A stretch of DNA of 64,000 nucleotides from Patiria pectinifera (taxonomy: Eukaryota > Echinodermata > Asteroidea > Valvatida > Asterinidae), in the NCBI GenBank assembly GCA_029964075.1, contig CM057135.1:13542863-13606862 (forward strand), in the 5' to 3' direction. Shown here in pieces: positions 44,216-55,084 of this stretch. Made by a program: the position numbers and the translations under genes. The stretch's first letter is position 1. Each line of letters starts with the position of its first letter. The notes under the pieces are model-generated. The model was given only the letters and a program-made list of their open reading frames with translations, made no database searches and was not told where the DNA came from.

Positions 44216-44409
44216 AAGGTAAGTTCCCAGTAGCTTTTGCAAGCCGCAAACTTCTCCCACGAGAGAGAGCGTATGCTACCATAGAGAAGGAGTGCCTTGC
44301 TGTAGTCTGGGGTATCCAGAAGTTTGAAATTTATCTGTATGGTCGTGAATTCATCTTGCAAACAGACCACCAGTCTCTCATCCATATGCAACGGGCCAAG
44401 ATGGCAAAT
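44216..44409 (+). pseudogene. RNase H part of Gmr1-like copy 2, cut by the outer Polinton
   Basis: FPVAFASRKLLPRERAYATI, EKECLAVVWGIQKFEIYLYG and QTDHQSLIHMQRAKMANS correspond closely to copy 1 (4400-4600). The match ends exactly where AGTAGTAGGGG begins. Confidence 0.88.
44404..44409. repeat. Presumed left target-site copy (GCAAAT) of the outer Polinton
   Basis: Six bases before the AGTAGTA terminus; Polintons duplicate 6 bp. The right copy would be outside the window, so it is unconfirmed. Confidence 0.45.
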
Positions 44410-44692
44410 AGTAGTAGGGGAGGTGGGGGTATGGGACCAAAATGGAAAATCTGCGGCCAGTCTGGACACGCCGCTCTCAATTCTAAAAATAGTTGGAGAA
44501 AAAATAAAGGGGAATCCCCCGCGGCAAATGTTTTAGAAATCTGACGTCAGGTTTGGGAGCAAAAAAGAAAAATGTGTGTCAAGTCAGGGCCTGTCGCTCT
44601 GGAGTTAAAAAAATTAATCTGTCGTCGCTAAAATGAGGTGATGTCACCACCACGTGACTTTGAAAAAAAATCAGCCGGTGAGTCTGATTGCT

Positions 44693-44698
44693 TATAAA
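44693..44698 (+). promoter_or_regulatory. TATA box of the outer Polinton first gene
   Basis: CTTATAAATC lies 60 bp ahead of the ATG at 44757, a fitting distance for a core promoter with a short leader. Confidence 0.5.
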
Positions 44699-44756
44699 TC
44701 CAAAGTCTGCCTTCCAAAAAAAATGAGGAAAACAATATTATATTTCCTATAATAAA

Positions 44757-45110
44757 ATGGAGAGTAATATGTTCAGACCGACCGTCAAAGGATATTCTAA
44801 ATGGAACAAAGCCACGCTGCGTGATTACGTGCAGCGATATAATATACCGCACAATGAAAATGTTTCTCTTACTCGTAAAGTCTACATCGAGGGGATAAAA
44901 AATTGTGAAAGTCAATTTAAAAACTTGAGGAAAAAGAAACTACATGAGCTCAAACAGATTGTAGACGAACAAAATCTAAAATACGTACCGACGGGTTATA
45001 AAAGACGGTTTTTGAAAAAAGATTTAATCTCGGCGATTAAAATATACAGACAACCCGAAGACTTTACAGAGTCAGCTTTTAGAGAAACGAGAAGGTTTAA
45101 AAATTACTAG
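44757..45110 (+). CDS. Small basic protein with two SAP-like helix-extended-helix repeats (outer Polinton)
   Basis: 117 residues. Two similar blocks can be seen: WNKATLRDYVQRYNIPHNEN with SLTRKVYIEGI, and KKLHELKQIVDEQNLKYVPT with RRFLKKDLISAI. The pattern L-x2-hydrophobic-x2-N-hydrophobic...K-x2-hydrophobic-I is that of SAP/Rho-N-type DNA-binding folds. It lies just upstream of polB, so a role in DNA replication or genome organisation is plausible. That is inference. Start chosen as the first ATG after the TATA box. Confidence 0.55.
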   Translation: MESNMFRPTVKGYSKWNKATLRDYVQRYNIPHNENVSLTRKVYIEGIKNCESQFKNLRKKKLHELKQIVDEQNLKYVPTGYKRRFLKKDLISAIKIYRQPEDFTESAFRETRRFKNY

Positions 45111-45223
45111 AGAAACTGGGAATTAAACCCCAGACTTTATAACCACGATTTAATCATGGTTTTTGATTCGCACAAGGAACAAATAGTCAATAAAATCAAG
45201 TCAGAGAGCTGAAAGGTTTAAAA

Positions 45224-46664
45224 ATGGAGCTCACAATCAAAATAAAATACGAAAAAACCAAACCGGATGGTACGATCGAAACGATCGAAGCTATTCATTA
45301 TAGCAAGCCGAAAGCCGTTTTAAATCAAAGTCAAATAAAACAGGTTTTAAAAGAAGAGATCGAAGAGCTATTTAAAAAGAATGAAAGGTATACGAATCAA
45401 GGATCGGGTTGGGTTTTAAAAAAGATAATGGCGTTATACATCAACATCAACAGATATAATTCAGCGAGAGGTAGTTCTTACATAAACCTACCCGAACATC
45501 TTAAAATTAAACAGGCGATGATAAACATCAAAAACAAAGACGACGAGTGTTTGAGATGGTGTTTGAGAGCTGCTCTTGGGTTGTATACAGATAAAGTAAA
45601 AAATCAAATAAGAAATAATCCTAAATATAAAATTCATAAAGAAAAACCTGTTGTATACACCAAAGACGACGGACTCAGTTTTAAAGGCGTTGACTTTCCG
45701 ACACCGGTCGATCAGATACCCAATATAGGAAGACAAAATAATTTATCGATAAACGTATACGGTTATGAGGGTGAGATATATCCATTATACGTGTCTAAAA
45801 ACTACGGGGCAAAAGAGATCTATCTGCTTTTGATTTCTAAAGGTGACAAGCATCACTATTGTTGGATAAAATATTTTACGAGGTTGATGTACGACGTTAC
45901 CAAACATAAATGTAAGAAATATTTTTGTCGAAGATGTCTGTCATTTTACCAATCAAAATAAATTAGACAGACATATCGCCGATTGTAAGGGTATAGATGC
46001 ACATCCATCAAAGATTGTATTTCCGACGGGTAAACCAAAATACATAGACGGGCAACCAGGCGAAAGAGACGTACCGATATTAGAATTTAAAAACTATAGG
46101 CACAAACAAAAAGCACCATTTGTCATTTATGCTGACTTTGAATCCATACTACAAACAACAACAACACCCACACAGACACTAACATCTAAACCTACTCACT
46201 CAGACAAAGAGACAAACACAAAAAAGATTAACGTTCACAAAGCTAGCGGTTATTTGCTAGTTGTCTTGCGATGCGACGGTAAAAATGTGTATCAAGAGAC
46301 TTATAGAGGCAAAGACGCTTCAACTAGATTTATAACAACGCTGTTACAATTACAAAGCGATATTAATTGCATATTTGAAAAACCCCAACCCATGACATTT
46401 AACGAGCGAGCTAAAGACCATCACGATACAACAAACGCGTGTTGGATTTGCGAGAAACCAATTTATCCCAATTACTCGAGCAACTGTCAGTGCCAGAAAC
46501 CCAGAGAACCCAAGACGATAAAACAAAAGAAAGAACATCAGTACAAAAATAGTAAGGGATTTATCGAGTCTAAATGTCCAGACTGCAAAAAGAGCATTAA
46601 TAAATTTAGAAAGGTCAGAGATCACTGCCACGTCACTGGTAAATATAGGGGTGCCGCACACGCT
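45224..46664 (+). pseudogene. DNA polymerase B, N-terminal part (outer Polinton)
   Basis: Starts MELTIKIKYEKTKPDG. An early region with CLRWCLRAALG and HHYCWIKYFTRLMYDV resembles a cysteine-protease-like Cys/His pair. Zinc-type CKKYFCRRC and the LDRHIADC finger follow. The exonuclease I motif is VIYADFESIL near 46130. CWIC/CQCQ and CPDC zinc ribbons and RDHCHVTGKYRGAAH (an HNH-like Cys/His cluster) come next, directly before the inner Polinton. Polymerase of the protein-primed type in this family. Frame broken. Confidence 0.85.
46659..46664. repeat. Target-site duplication CACGCT, left copy (inner Polinton)
   Basis: CACGCT precedes the AGTAGTATATAC terminus and is repeated exactly at 63243-63248 after the mirrored terminus. 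Confidence 0.95.
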
Positions 46665-47325
46665 AGTAGTATATACTGAGCATTTCGACCCCCAATGAGG
46701 TGGCATCGAGGTGAGGCGTGAGGCGGGATGGTGAGGCGGGTGAGGCGGGATGAGGCGGGTGAGGCGGGATGATGAGGCGGGTGAGGCGGAGGTGAGGTGG
46801 TAGTGAGGTGGAGGTGGTAGTAGTGAGGTGGAGGTGGTAGTGAGGTGGAGGTGGTAGTGAGGTGGAAGTGGTAGTAGTGAGGTGGAGGTGGTAGTGAGGT
46901 GGAGTGAGGTGAGGTGGAATTTTTTTATTTTTTTTATTTTTTTATTTTTTTTTTATTATTTAATTGTAATTTTTTTTTCTTCTATTTTTTTGTTTATTTC
47001 TTAATTTATTGGGGTTTATTTTCTTTAAATTTGACTGTAATATTATTTAGATTTTAAGATGTCTTAGCTTACGGCGCCACTTTAGTGGCGACAGTGAGCT
47101 CACGCTAGTGAACCCGAACGGAGTGGGTAGAGGCGTAAGCCTCTAGACTTGTGTACGAGCGACGAAGTCGCGAGCAGGCCTCCATTACGGAGCCACGTTA
47201 GTGGCGACATTGGCTTTACGCTAGTAACCCGAACGGAGTGGAACTGTAACGTAAGTCTCGAGACTTGTCTCGAGACTCGTGTGAGAGCGATGAAGTCGCG
47301 AGCACGGCTCTAAGGCCCTGGTTTC
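46665..47325. repeat. Left terminal inverted repeat of the inner Polinton
   Basis: Begins AGTAGTATATACTGAGCATT, then a GAGGCGGGATG and GAGGTGGTAGT minisatellite (46690-46920), a T-rich stretch, and two related modules, each with GCCAC-TAGTGGCGACA, CCCGAACGGAGTGG and GCGA-GAAGTCGCGAGCA parts (47073-47178 and 47179-47312). The right TIR has the same parts. Confidence 0.9.
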
Positions 47326-47490
47326 CTGAATCCCCTATGACTATCTGCTTTTTTTTTCCTTTCCTTTTTTTAATTTTTAAGACCAGTTGTAAAAGATGTT
47401 AAATTTAATTCGTTATGTAGTATTAAATTAAAACGTTATGTAGTATATACATGTAGATAGGCCTACACTACCAATACGCGAGCCATTCTT
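47326..47490. other. A/T-rich spacer next to the left TIR
   Basis: No feature; T-rich and with a TAGGCCTACAC word. Confidence 0.4.
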
Positions 47491-47492
47491 AT

Positions 47493-48030
47493 TTCTAAAG
47501 ATGAGCTTTCTTAATGTACAAGATGAGCTGTCCATCACATTGGCCTTTGTTCTAATTCTAAGACTAGTGCCGATGTTCTGTGGCACGGCCCCGTGGTTGC
47601 CGGAGCAACTTCCACAACAAACATCACAAGGGCTTTTCTAATTTCTAAGATGAGCTTTCTTAATGTACAAGATGAGCTGTCCATCACATTGGCCTCTGTT
47701 CTAATTCCAAGACTGGTACAAGTGGTTGCTGGAGCAACTTCCACAACAAACATCAAACGGGCTTTCCTAATTTCTAAGATGTGCTTTCTTAATGTACAAG
47801 ATGAGCTGTCCATCACATTGGCCTCTGTTCTAATTCTAAGACTGGTACAAGTGGTTGCTGGAGCAACTTCCACAACAAACATCAAACGGGCTTTCCTAAT
47901 TTCTAATATGAGCTTTCTTAATGTACGAGATGAGCTGTCCATCACTGTTTTAATTCTAAGACTGGCACCGATGTTCTGTGGCAAGGCCCCGTGGTTGCCG
48001 TAGAGACTTCCACAACAAACATCACTTCAT
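47493..48030. repeat. Tandem repeat, 129-bp unit, about four copies (inner Polinton)
   Basis: The unit starting atttctaagatgagctttct recurs near 47493, 47640, 47769 and 47898. 129 is a multiple of three, so open frames of about 140 codons persist on both strands through the array. These have no homology I recognise and are probably by-products. Confidence 0.9.
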
Positions 48031-48235
48031 TAATGTGGATCTAAAAAGTAACCGTGACAAACATTGTCATGTAAAAAATTTTCAATGGTCGTTGCCAAGG
48101 TGTCTTTGAAAATACGGGTGTTCTTTGGGAGGGTATAACTAGGATGCGGCACAAGGCCCGCTCATATCTGAGTGATCGACCGATCTTAGATAGTCAGCTT
48201 CACTTCCCCGTCGAACTTCAACCATCATCGTCAAT

Positions 48236-48322
48236 ATGTCTCAGCAGCCTTGGGAGAGCCCTGACTACACGGACAGCGAACTGGACGAAATTCAAAGAAT
48301 CGCCGATGAGATGTATAAAAAC
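48236..48322 (+). CDS. polB exon 1 (inner Polinton)
   Basis: ATG in an AATATG context opens MSQQPWESPDYTDSELDEIQ with RIADEMYKN, ending at a strong donor (GTAAGT at 48323). It is similar to the first exon of the 35.6-kb remnant, so the two-exon leader is conserved. An acidic leader of this kind has no known catalytic role; it may be a docking segment. Confidence 0.6.
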
Positions 48323-48329
48323 GTAAGTG

Positions 48330-49230
48330 CATGATTTTATTCCAAAATGTTTGCATTTAACGCACCAACCGTTTGCGTATTTCATCCTTGTATTTGTAAC
48401 CTATTTTACGAGATGTAGACCTGAAAATATAAAATTACATGCTTTAATTTCTTCACAATGTTTGCATTTAACACACCAACCGTTTGCGTATTTCATCCTT
48501 GTATTTGTAACCTATTTTACGAGATGTAGCCCTGAAAATATAAAATTACATGCTTTGATTTCTTCACAATGTTTGCCTTTTAAGACGTCGACCAATTCCG
48601 TATCAGTACCGTTCTTAAAATGTATTTCATTTTTGTACATGGCCAACTACAATAACTGCATTTTGTTAAAACTCTTTATCCTTTTCACATGTTTTACGCG
48701 ATGTACGAACGCCTACAATTGCATAATTTGTTTTTCTTCAAAATGTTTGCATTTAATACATCGGTCTTTTTCGTATCAGTACCATCTCCTAGAATATATT
48801 TTAGTTTGGTACTTGGCCAACTACAATTAGTGCATTTTGTTAGAACTCTTTATCCTTTTCACATGTTTTACGCGATGTACAAACGCATAAAATTGCATGA
48901 TTTGTTTTTCTTCACAATGTTTGCATTTAATACGTCGGTCATTTCCGTATCAGTACCATCTCTTAGAATATATTTAATTTTTGTACCCGGCCAACTACAA
49001 TTACTGCATTTTGTTAGAACTCTTTATCCTTTTCACATGTTTTACGCGATGTACGAACGCTTAAAACTATAATACATATTTTTTCCCCAAACTTTTTGCC
49101 TTTTAAGACGTCGACCAATTCCGTATCAGTACCGTTCTTAAAATGTATTTCATTTTTGTACATGGCCAACTACAATAACTGCATTTTGTTAAAACTCTTT
49201 ATCCTTGTAACCTGTTTTACGACGGTCCTG
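48330..49230. repeat. Tandem repeats filling polB intron 1
   Basis: Two unit types alternate. One of about 117 bp (tttgcatttaacacaccaac, tttacgagatgtag) occurs in two copies. One of about 185 bp (gtatcagtaccgttcttaaa, ggccaactacaataactgca, ttttacgcgatgtac) occurs in about four copies. The intron (48323-49417) is almost wholly repeat. Confidence 0.85.
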
Positions 49231-49417
49231 TTTTAAGTCGATACGAATGATGTATAAGTTAATTTAAACTATCGTTTGAAGTTGTATTTCTTGCTATTTT
49301 TTCTTGCATAAAACTGAGTAGCATCCGATGTGCGCAAAAAACCAAAACAAAACTAAACACAAAACACAAAAAAAAAGTAGGATATTTATTATTATTATTT
49401 ATTTGTGTATTTAACAG

Positions 49418-49504
49418 GATGGAGGCTTTGTTTACAATCCTGTCGATTTCCCTCCTCTAAGACCACTTGACCAGGCGCCTGCATCAGAAAATGGAGGAGA
49501 TGAG
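49418..49504 (+). CDS. polB exon 2 (inner Polinton)
   Basis: Between TTAACAG and GTACGTG: DGGFVYNPVDFPPLRPLDQA and a short acidic end, in phase with exon 1. It lies between tandem-repeat intron 1 and the CRE-bearing intron 2 (49505-49848). Confidence 0.55.
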
Positions 49505-49627
49505 GTACGTGAAAATATCTTCTTCTTTTTCTTCTTTTTTTGTCCCTTCTTCTTCTTTTTCTCATGTATCTTACCGATATCTACAGGATGAACCATTTTC
49601 AAGTTGAGACCTGTCCATATCTATCCA

Positions 49628-49700
49628 TGACGTCACGCTTTGTATTATTCCGTTGTCGTCCATGAGAGTGATTGCCTGTTAAGACTTGTCGTTGACGTCA
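49628..49700. promoter_or_regulatory. Two TGACGTCA (CRE) sites in polB intron 2
   Basis: Perfect palindromes at 49628-49635 and 49693-49700. Chance expectation in a 345-bp intron is far below one. They may drive an internal promoter for the large polB exon. Confidence 0.5.
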
Positions 49701-49848
49701 CGGGGGTTCATAAACACACGGATAAATTTCGCATAAAACAGTCGCATAAATTTCTCCCGGTAATCACTGTCGCTATCGACGGTATCACACAGTGTTTGTT
49801 ATACATTTGTTCTAAACGACATTTTATATTTATTTGTCTTTTAACAAG

Positions 49849-52800
49849 GAACCTTTAGAGATGCGTGCTCCAAAGAAGCTGAAGAAGACACCTGGTCTTC
49901 ACGTATGTTTTACGTGCGACAAAACCTTTGCCCGCAGAGATACTTGCGACGGCATAAGGCTATCCACGCCGGCAAGAGAAGCTTCCCATGCCCAACCTGC
50001 GGTGCTACTTTTCGGCGAATTGACAACATGAAACGTCACGTCCGTACCAACCATACTGCCAAACGAGTCAGCACCACTCCACCCCAGGATGGATCCGCTG
50101 CCAGCAACGACCTTCCCGCCACTCCACCCGTGGATGGACCCGCTGCCAGCACTAACGGTCGTAATGTTGCGACATCCGATGATCGCCCCGGCTGTAGCAA
50201 TTGGCCATCTACATCAGAAGAAGGTGAAAATGAAACCGGCAACGACCATTCAGCCGATGGTGATTCTGATTCCTGCCGATGCCCAAAGTGTGGTAAATCG
50301 TTTGCTCGTTGGAACCTTCTCATCAAGCATTTCCGGAGATGTCATCGCAACGCTGATATTAACAACGATCATGATGATGATGATGACGCACTTCAAGAGG
50401 ATCCCGCCCAGTTTCCTGAAGAAAGAAACGAAAACGAAGACGACCTGTCCCGCGTCTACAGGGAGAACTGGGGGACCATTAGATCTAGGCAAATCACCGG
50501 AAGGCCCATACAAGACATTTACAATATTAGAATGACGCGACCTAATGTCAACATGAGAAACATTTTGGAAGCAATTTTCAAGCGATTGACTTGTCGTTCG
50601 AAAATTAGTCTATCGTTCGGATTTGTTTTGCGCAATACCGAAACTGGTGAACTTAAGTATTTTCACCCAAGTGACAATAATGCCAGCTTCACACCTACCC
50701 CATTCACCGTTGGTTCTCGCCAAGATCTGGAACAACTGATCGCTAATTTTGAGGATGTTGACATTTTAGAAATCGTGCGACAACAACGCCCCGACACGAA
50801 ATGGACTGTAGTTTCAATTATGAACGTGGCAGTGTACGTAAACAAAATGCCCCAGTTTTACATTGGTGCGCATGTTGACCTACCTGACTACATTGCTAAC
50901 AATCGTGGCGTTATGGGGCTTACCCACAATGCCCACAATGGCCGAGCCTATGACGATAACCTTTGTTTCTTCAGGTGCCTCGCACTTCACCAAGGAGGAG
51001 ATCTAGACGCACTCGAGAGACGGACGCGATACTTGGCGACTACATTTGCAGAGGCCACCGGCAAGAAGGTAGAGAAGGGGATCACCGTGGAGGACTTGGC
51101 AAAAGCGGAGACTCTGTTTGAAGTGAATGTCCAGTTTTACAGCCTCAGCGCCCCAAACACTGATCCCACCGACGATACGGATGCCCCCCAAACAAAAGTA
51201 CACCTGGTCCGTCGACCCGTGTGCAATCACCCCAGTACCCTCTTCGTAAACTTGTACGAGAATCACTTTTCGTATATTTCCAATTTACAGAAATACAGCA
51301 GAAGTTACGAATGTACGAAGTGTAGAACAGTTTTCCCCAGATCGTTCAACCTACAACGTCACATCCCCACGTGCAATGTAAACGTTAAGCACAAATTTGC
51401 AGGTGGAGCGTACCACTTACCCCCCGACATTTTCGAACGTCTGGACGAGGAGGGAATTCGCGTGAGTGAAGACTTGAAATATTTCCCTTATCGCGTTACT
51501 TACGATTTTGAGTGTTACTTCGAACAAGCTCCACAAAACAATGACGAGGCAGCAAAACTTCAATGGGAGAACCGCCACGAACTTCTCAGTGTGAGTATGG
51601 CGAGCAACGTGCCGAATTTCGAAAGCGCGACATGTTTCGTGTCCGATGGTAACCCTGCTGGCCTCGTGAGTCAGATGGTGGAGCACCTTCACCACATTAG
51701 TGATGCAGCTTACGCGTTACTGAAAGACAAATACGAACGCGTGTTTGAAAATTTAGACAAACTAATCAATCGTCAGTATCAAGAACTAGCTCAAAACAAC
51801 AACCCCCAAAACAATCGCGCGAAAACTCCGAACGCTGCCAAACTGAAGCAGGATTTGGAAGACTATTTACGGGAACTTCCAGTCATTGGGTTCAATTCAG
51901 GCAGATACGATTTGAATGTCATCAAAAAACATTTGTACACTAAACTACAGCAAACAGACGTGATCAAATTCATCATAAAGCGCGGCGCGTCTTACATGGT
52001 GATCAAAACTGAAAAACTGAAATTCTTGGACATCTGCAATTATCTTGCCCCCGGGTATTCGTACGATAAATTTTTGAAGGCATATGATTGTCCACAGACA
52101 AAAGGTTATTTCCCGTATGAGTGGATGGACAGTTTAGAAAAATTACAAGATAACGAGCTTCCACCGCATGAAGCTTTTTACAGCAGGCTAAAAGGTGAAA
52201 ACATTTCTGCTGACGATTACGCATACTGTCGCACGGTTTGGGCGGACAACAACATGACACAATTTCGGGATTTTTTGCAATGGTACAATAACCTCGATGT
52301 TGTACCCTTCCTCAATGCATTAGAGAAGATGGTGACATTTTATAAGGAGCGCAACATTGATATGTTTAAGTGCGGTATTTCCGTTCCTGGACTTTCACTT
52401 CACTACCTCTTCAAAAACTTACCTCAAGACGTCTTCGTTAGTCTTATCGACGAGGCTAACAAAGACTTGTACTACCTAATGAAGGAAAACATCGTTGGCG
52501 GACCATCGATTGTCTTCCACCGCTATCACGAAAAAGACAAGACCTACATCCGCGGAGGTCAAAAGCTGTGCGACAATGTCGTTGGGTTCGACGCGAATGC
52601 CCTGTATTTATGGTCGCTTATGCAGCCGATGCCGGTGGGGACATTTATTAGAAGAAATGAAACCGACAATTTTAAACCCGTGAGAAGTCATAAGTTTGGG
52701 ATGAAAGCCGCTGAGTGGTTAAATTGGATTGCGCATTCGGAGGGCGTGTTTATCCGACATCAATTCAATCATGGGGAAAAATGCATCGGTCAGCAAAGAA

Positions 52801-54266
52801 TTCCAGTGGATGGATATTGCCACGACACCCAAACCGTGTACCAGTTTCACGGGTGTTTCTGGCACGGACACATTTGCCATCTCAATCCGCACGAATTCAA
52901 TACAGTCAGAAACCTCTCACGCGCCGAATTAAGACGTAAAACGGAACAAATTTCTAGCTACATCCGCCAGCAGGGTTATCGTTTAGTAGAAATGTACGAG
53001 TGCGAATGGAACCGTCTCAAGTCCTCCGATCATATCATCTCTGACTTTGTCAAATCAAAAAGAATGTCTCACGAGAACCGCATGGCAATGACCCAGCAGG
53101 CGATATTGGATGGTGTGCTTGATGGATCCATCTTTGGCATGGTGGAATGTGATCTCAGGGTACCCGACGGACTGAAAGATTTTTTCGCTGAGATGCCTCC
53201 AATTTTTAAGAACACAGACATCAGCAGACAAGACATCGGCGAACACATGCAAAGATACGCAGAAGAAGAAGGTGTCATGAAAACACCACGCCGGAGCCTA
53301 ATTGGTAGCATGCACGCATCTCGACTTTTGTTTGCAACACCGCTTCTGAAATGGTACCTGACCCATGGACTTGAGGTAACTCGCATCTATCAGGTGGTAC
53401 AGTACACCGATTCACCTTGCTTTAAACCTTTTGGAGATGCTGTCAGTAATGCGCGGAGGGACGGTGACGTGGATCCAGCCAAGGCCATTATCGCCGATAC
53501 GATGAAGTTGCTCGGCAACTCGGCATATGGCAAAACCGTGACCAACCAGGAGAAACATCTTGACGTTAAGATTTGCACTACCACCGAAGAAGCATCCCAA
53601 ATGATCAACAACCCCCATTTCCGCGCCTTACATACACTAGAGGACAATCAGCTATACGAGGTTGAACTCAATAAAAAATCTGTACGCCTGAACCTGCCTC
53701 TACAGATTGGGTATTTTGTATACCAATATGCTAAAATGCGGATGTTGCAATTTTACTATGATTTTCTTCTTAGATTCATCGATCCATCGGACTTCCAGCT
53801 CTGTGAGATGGACACAGATTCCGCATACATGGCAATCTCTGCACCACATCTGGATGACATTATCAAGCCTCATCTGCGGGACGAGTACCAGCGGGGGAAA
53901 TCATCCTGGTTTCCGCGTGACGACACCCCCGACCACCGTGCGTATGACAAACGAACACCCGGCCTCTTTAAGGTTGAGTGGGAGGGGGACGGCATCGTTG
54001 CTCTTTGTAGTAAAACATATTACTGCTTTGGAGAAAAAGACAAAGCTGTCTGCAAAGGACTGAACAAAAAGACCAACGACATAACAAAAATGAACTATCT
54101 GGACGCGCTAGAAAATCAACGAGCCGGTGTAGGAGTCAACAGAGGGTTTCGCATGCGTTCCGATGGGATGTACACCTACGAACAGGTCAAGACTGCTTTT
54201 ACTTACTTCTACCCAAAAAGGAAAGTCGCCGATGATGGAGTGTCCACCACCTACCTGGACTTGTGA
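49849..54266 (+). pseudogene. Protein-primed DNA polymerase B, main exon (inner Polinton)
   Basis: About 1450 residues. N-terminus: C2H2 fingers (CPTCGATFRRIDNMKRHVRT near 49995, CPKCGKSFARWNLLIKHFRR near 50280). Then an OTU-like Cys/His region (YDDNLCFFRCLALHQG near 50950, YENHFSYIS near 51260), and a third finger (CTKCRTVFPRSFNLQRHIPTC). Exonuclease: TYDFECYFEQ, GFNSGRYDLN, YNNLDVVPF. Polymerase: FDANALYLWSLMQP (motif A), VDGYCHDTQTVYQFHGCFWH (Vsr/restriction-like insert), KLLGNSAYGKT (motif B), EMDTDSAYM (motif C). All catalytic carboxylates are visible. The product copies the element from a protein primer. Confidence 0.93.
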
Positions 54267-55084
54267 TCAAAGAAAACTGTTAGGCTCGTCAAAACATCAA
54301 GCAAATTTCTTTAAACTGGTGGTGGTGGGTAAATTGGTGGTGGTTTAAACAGTACGCTAATGTTTTTTTTATTTTTATTTTTATATTTGTTTAATTGAAA
54401 AAAAGTTACAATCTGCCGTTGAAAAATAACTTGGAAATGCTCCTACTTCATTTTAATTTCACCAACTGCTATTTAAAAAAATAATCCCAAATGTTTCCAC
54501 TTCGTTTGAAATTTCACCAACTACTATTAAAAAATATTTCAGAAATGATCCAAATTTATTTGAAATTACACCAATTCTACACCAATTTTTTTTTTTTTAA
54601 TTTTTTTTTAGAATGGTTCCCACTTCATTTTAAATTGTGGTTAATGAATATTGGTATTTTGAAAAGAAATCATAAATTTCCCATTTTTTTAAATTTTGGA
54701 TGGTTTACTAAATTGATCACTGCTCTTAAGAAAGAATTCGTACATTTTCTAATTATTTTTAATGTTGATATTACTTATGTTCATCTTTATTTATTTATTT
54801 TTCCCTCCATGGTTAAATCAAAGAGTTATGTATGTCTTTTTGTTTACTTGGTTAAATAAAGAAGAAAGAAAGAAAGAAAGAAAAAAAAAAAAAAGATTGA
54901 AAGAAATAAGAAAAAAATAAACTGTTGTCTGTCACTTTCAATTTTATAATGCTTATTGTTAAACAAAACTTTCTTTTTAATAAATTGAAGGGGGAGTAAT
55001 AAACTAAAGGGGGGAGGGAGGGTAGGAGTTAAAACTTTAGCTATTAAAACGAACTACATTACAAAAATAGATTCATTTGATCAA
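54267..55084. other. A/T-rich spacer, no gene seen
   Basis: Dominated by T- and A-runs and aaagaaagaaag repeats; an open frame at 54491-54859 is low-complexity and F/L/I-rich, not credible as protein. Ends with a GGGGGAGGGAGGGT run before the ATPase. Confidence 0.5.

Larger units (their letters stand above)
39973..44409 (+). mobile_element. Gmr1-like Ty3/gypsy element, copy 2, with nested insertions
   Basis: Leader with PBS, Gag, integrase C-terminus, reverse transcriptase, and RNase H as far as 44409, where the outer Polinton begins. Integrase again precedes RT. The Gag end, protease and most of the integrase are replaced by about 475 bp of unrelated sequence (40985-41460). A LINE 3' part sits between RT and RNase H. 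Several breaks. It is a different subfamily from copy 1, with pol protein similar but clearly diverged. Confidence 0.85.

Noticed and set aside
47535-48003. Open frames of about 140-150 codons on both strands
   Set aside because: Produced by a 129-bp tandem repeat whose length is a multiple of three; no recognisable domain. Kept only as a low-interest observation.
48327-49072. Open frames rich in Phe/Leu through polB intron 1
   Set aside because: Intronic tandem repeats; splice sites on both sides support an intron.
54491-54859. 122-codon frame after polB
   Set aside because: A/T-driven composition (F, L, I, K, Y only), no motif, lies in a spacer.
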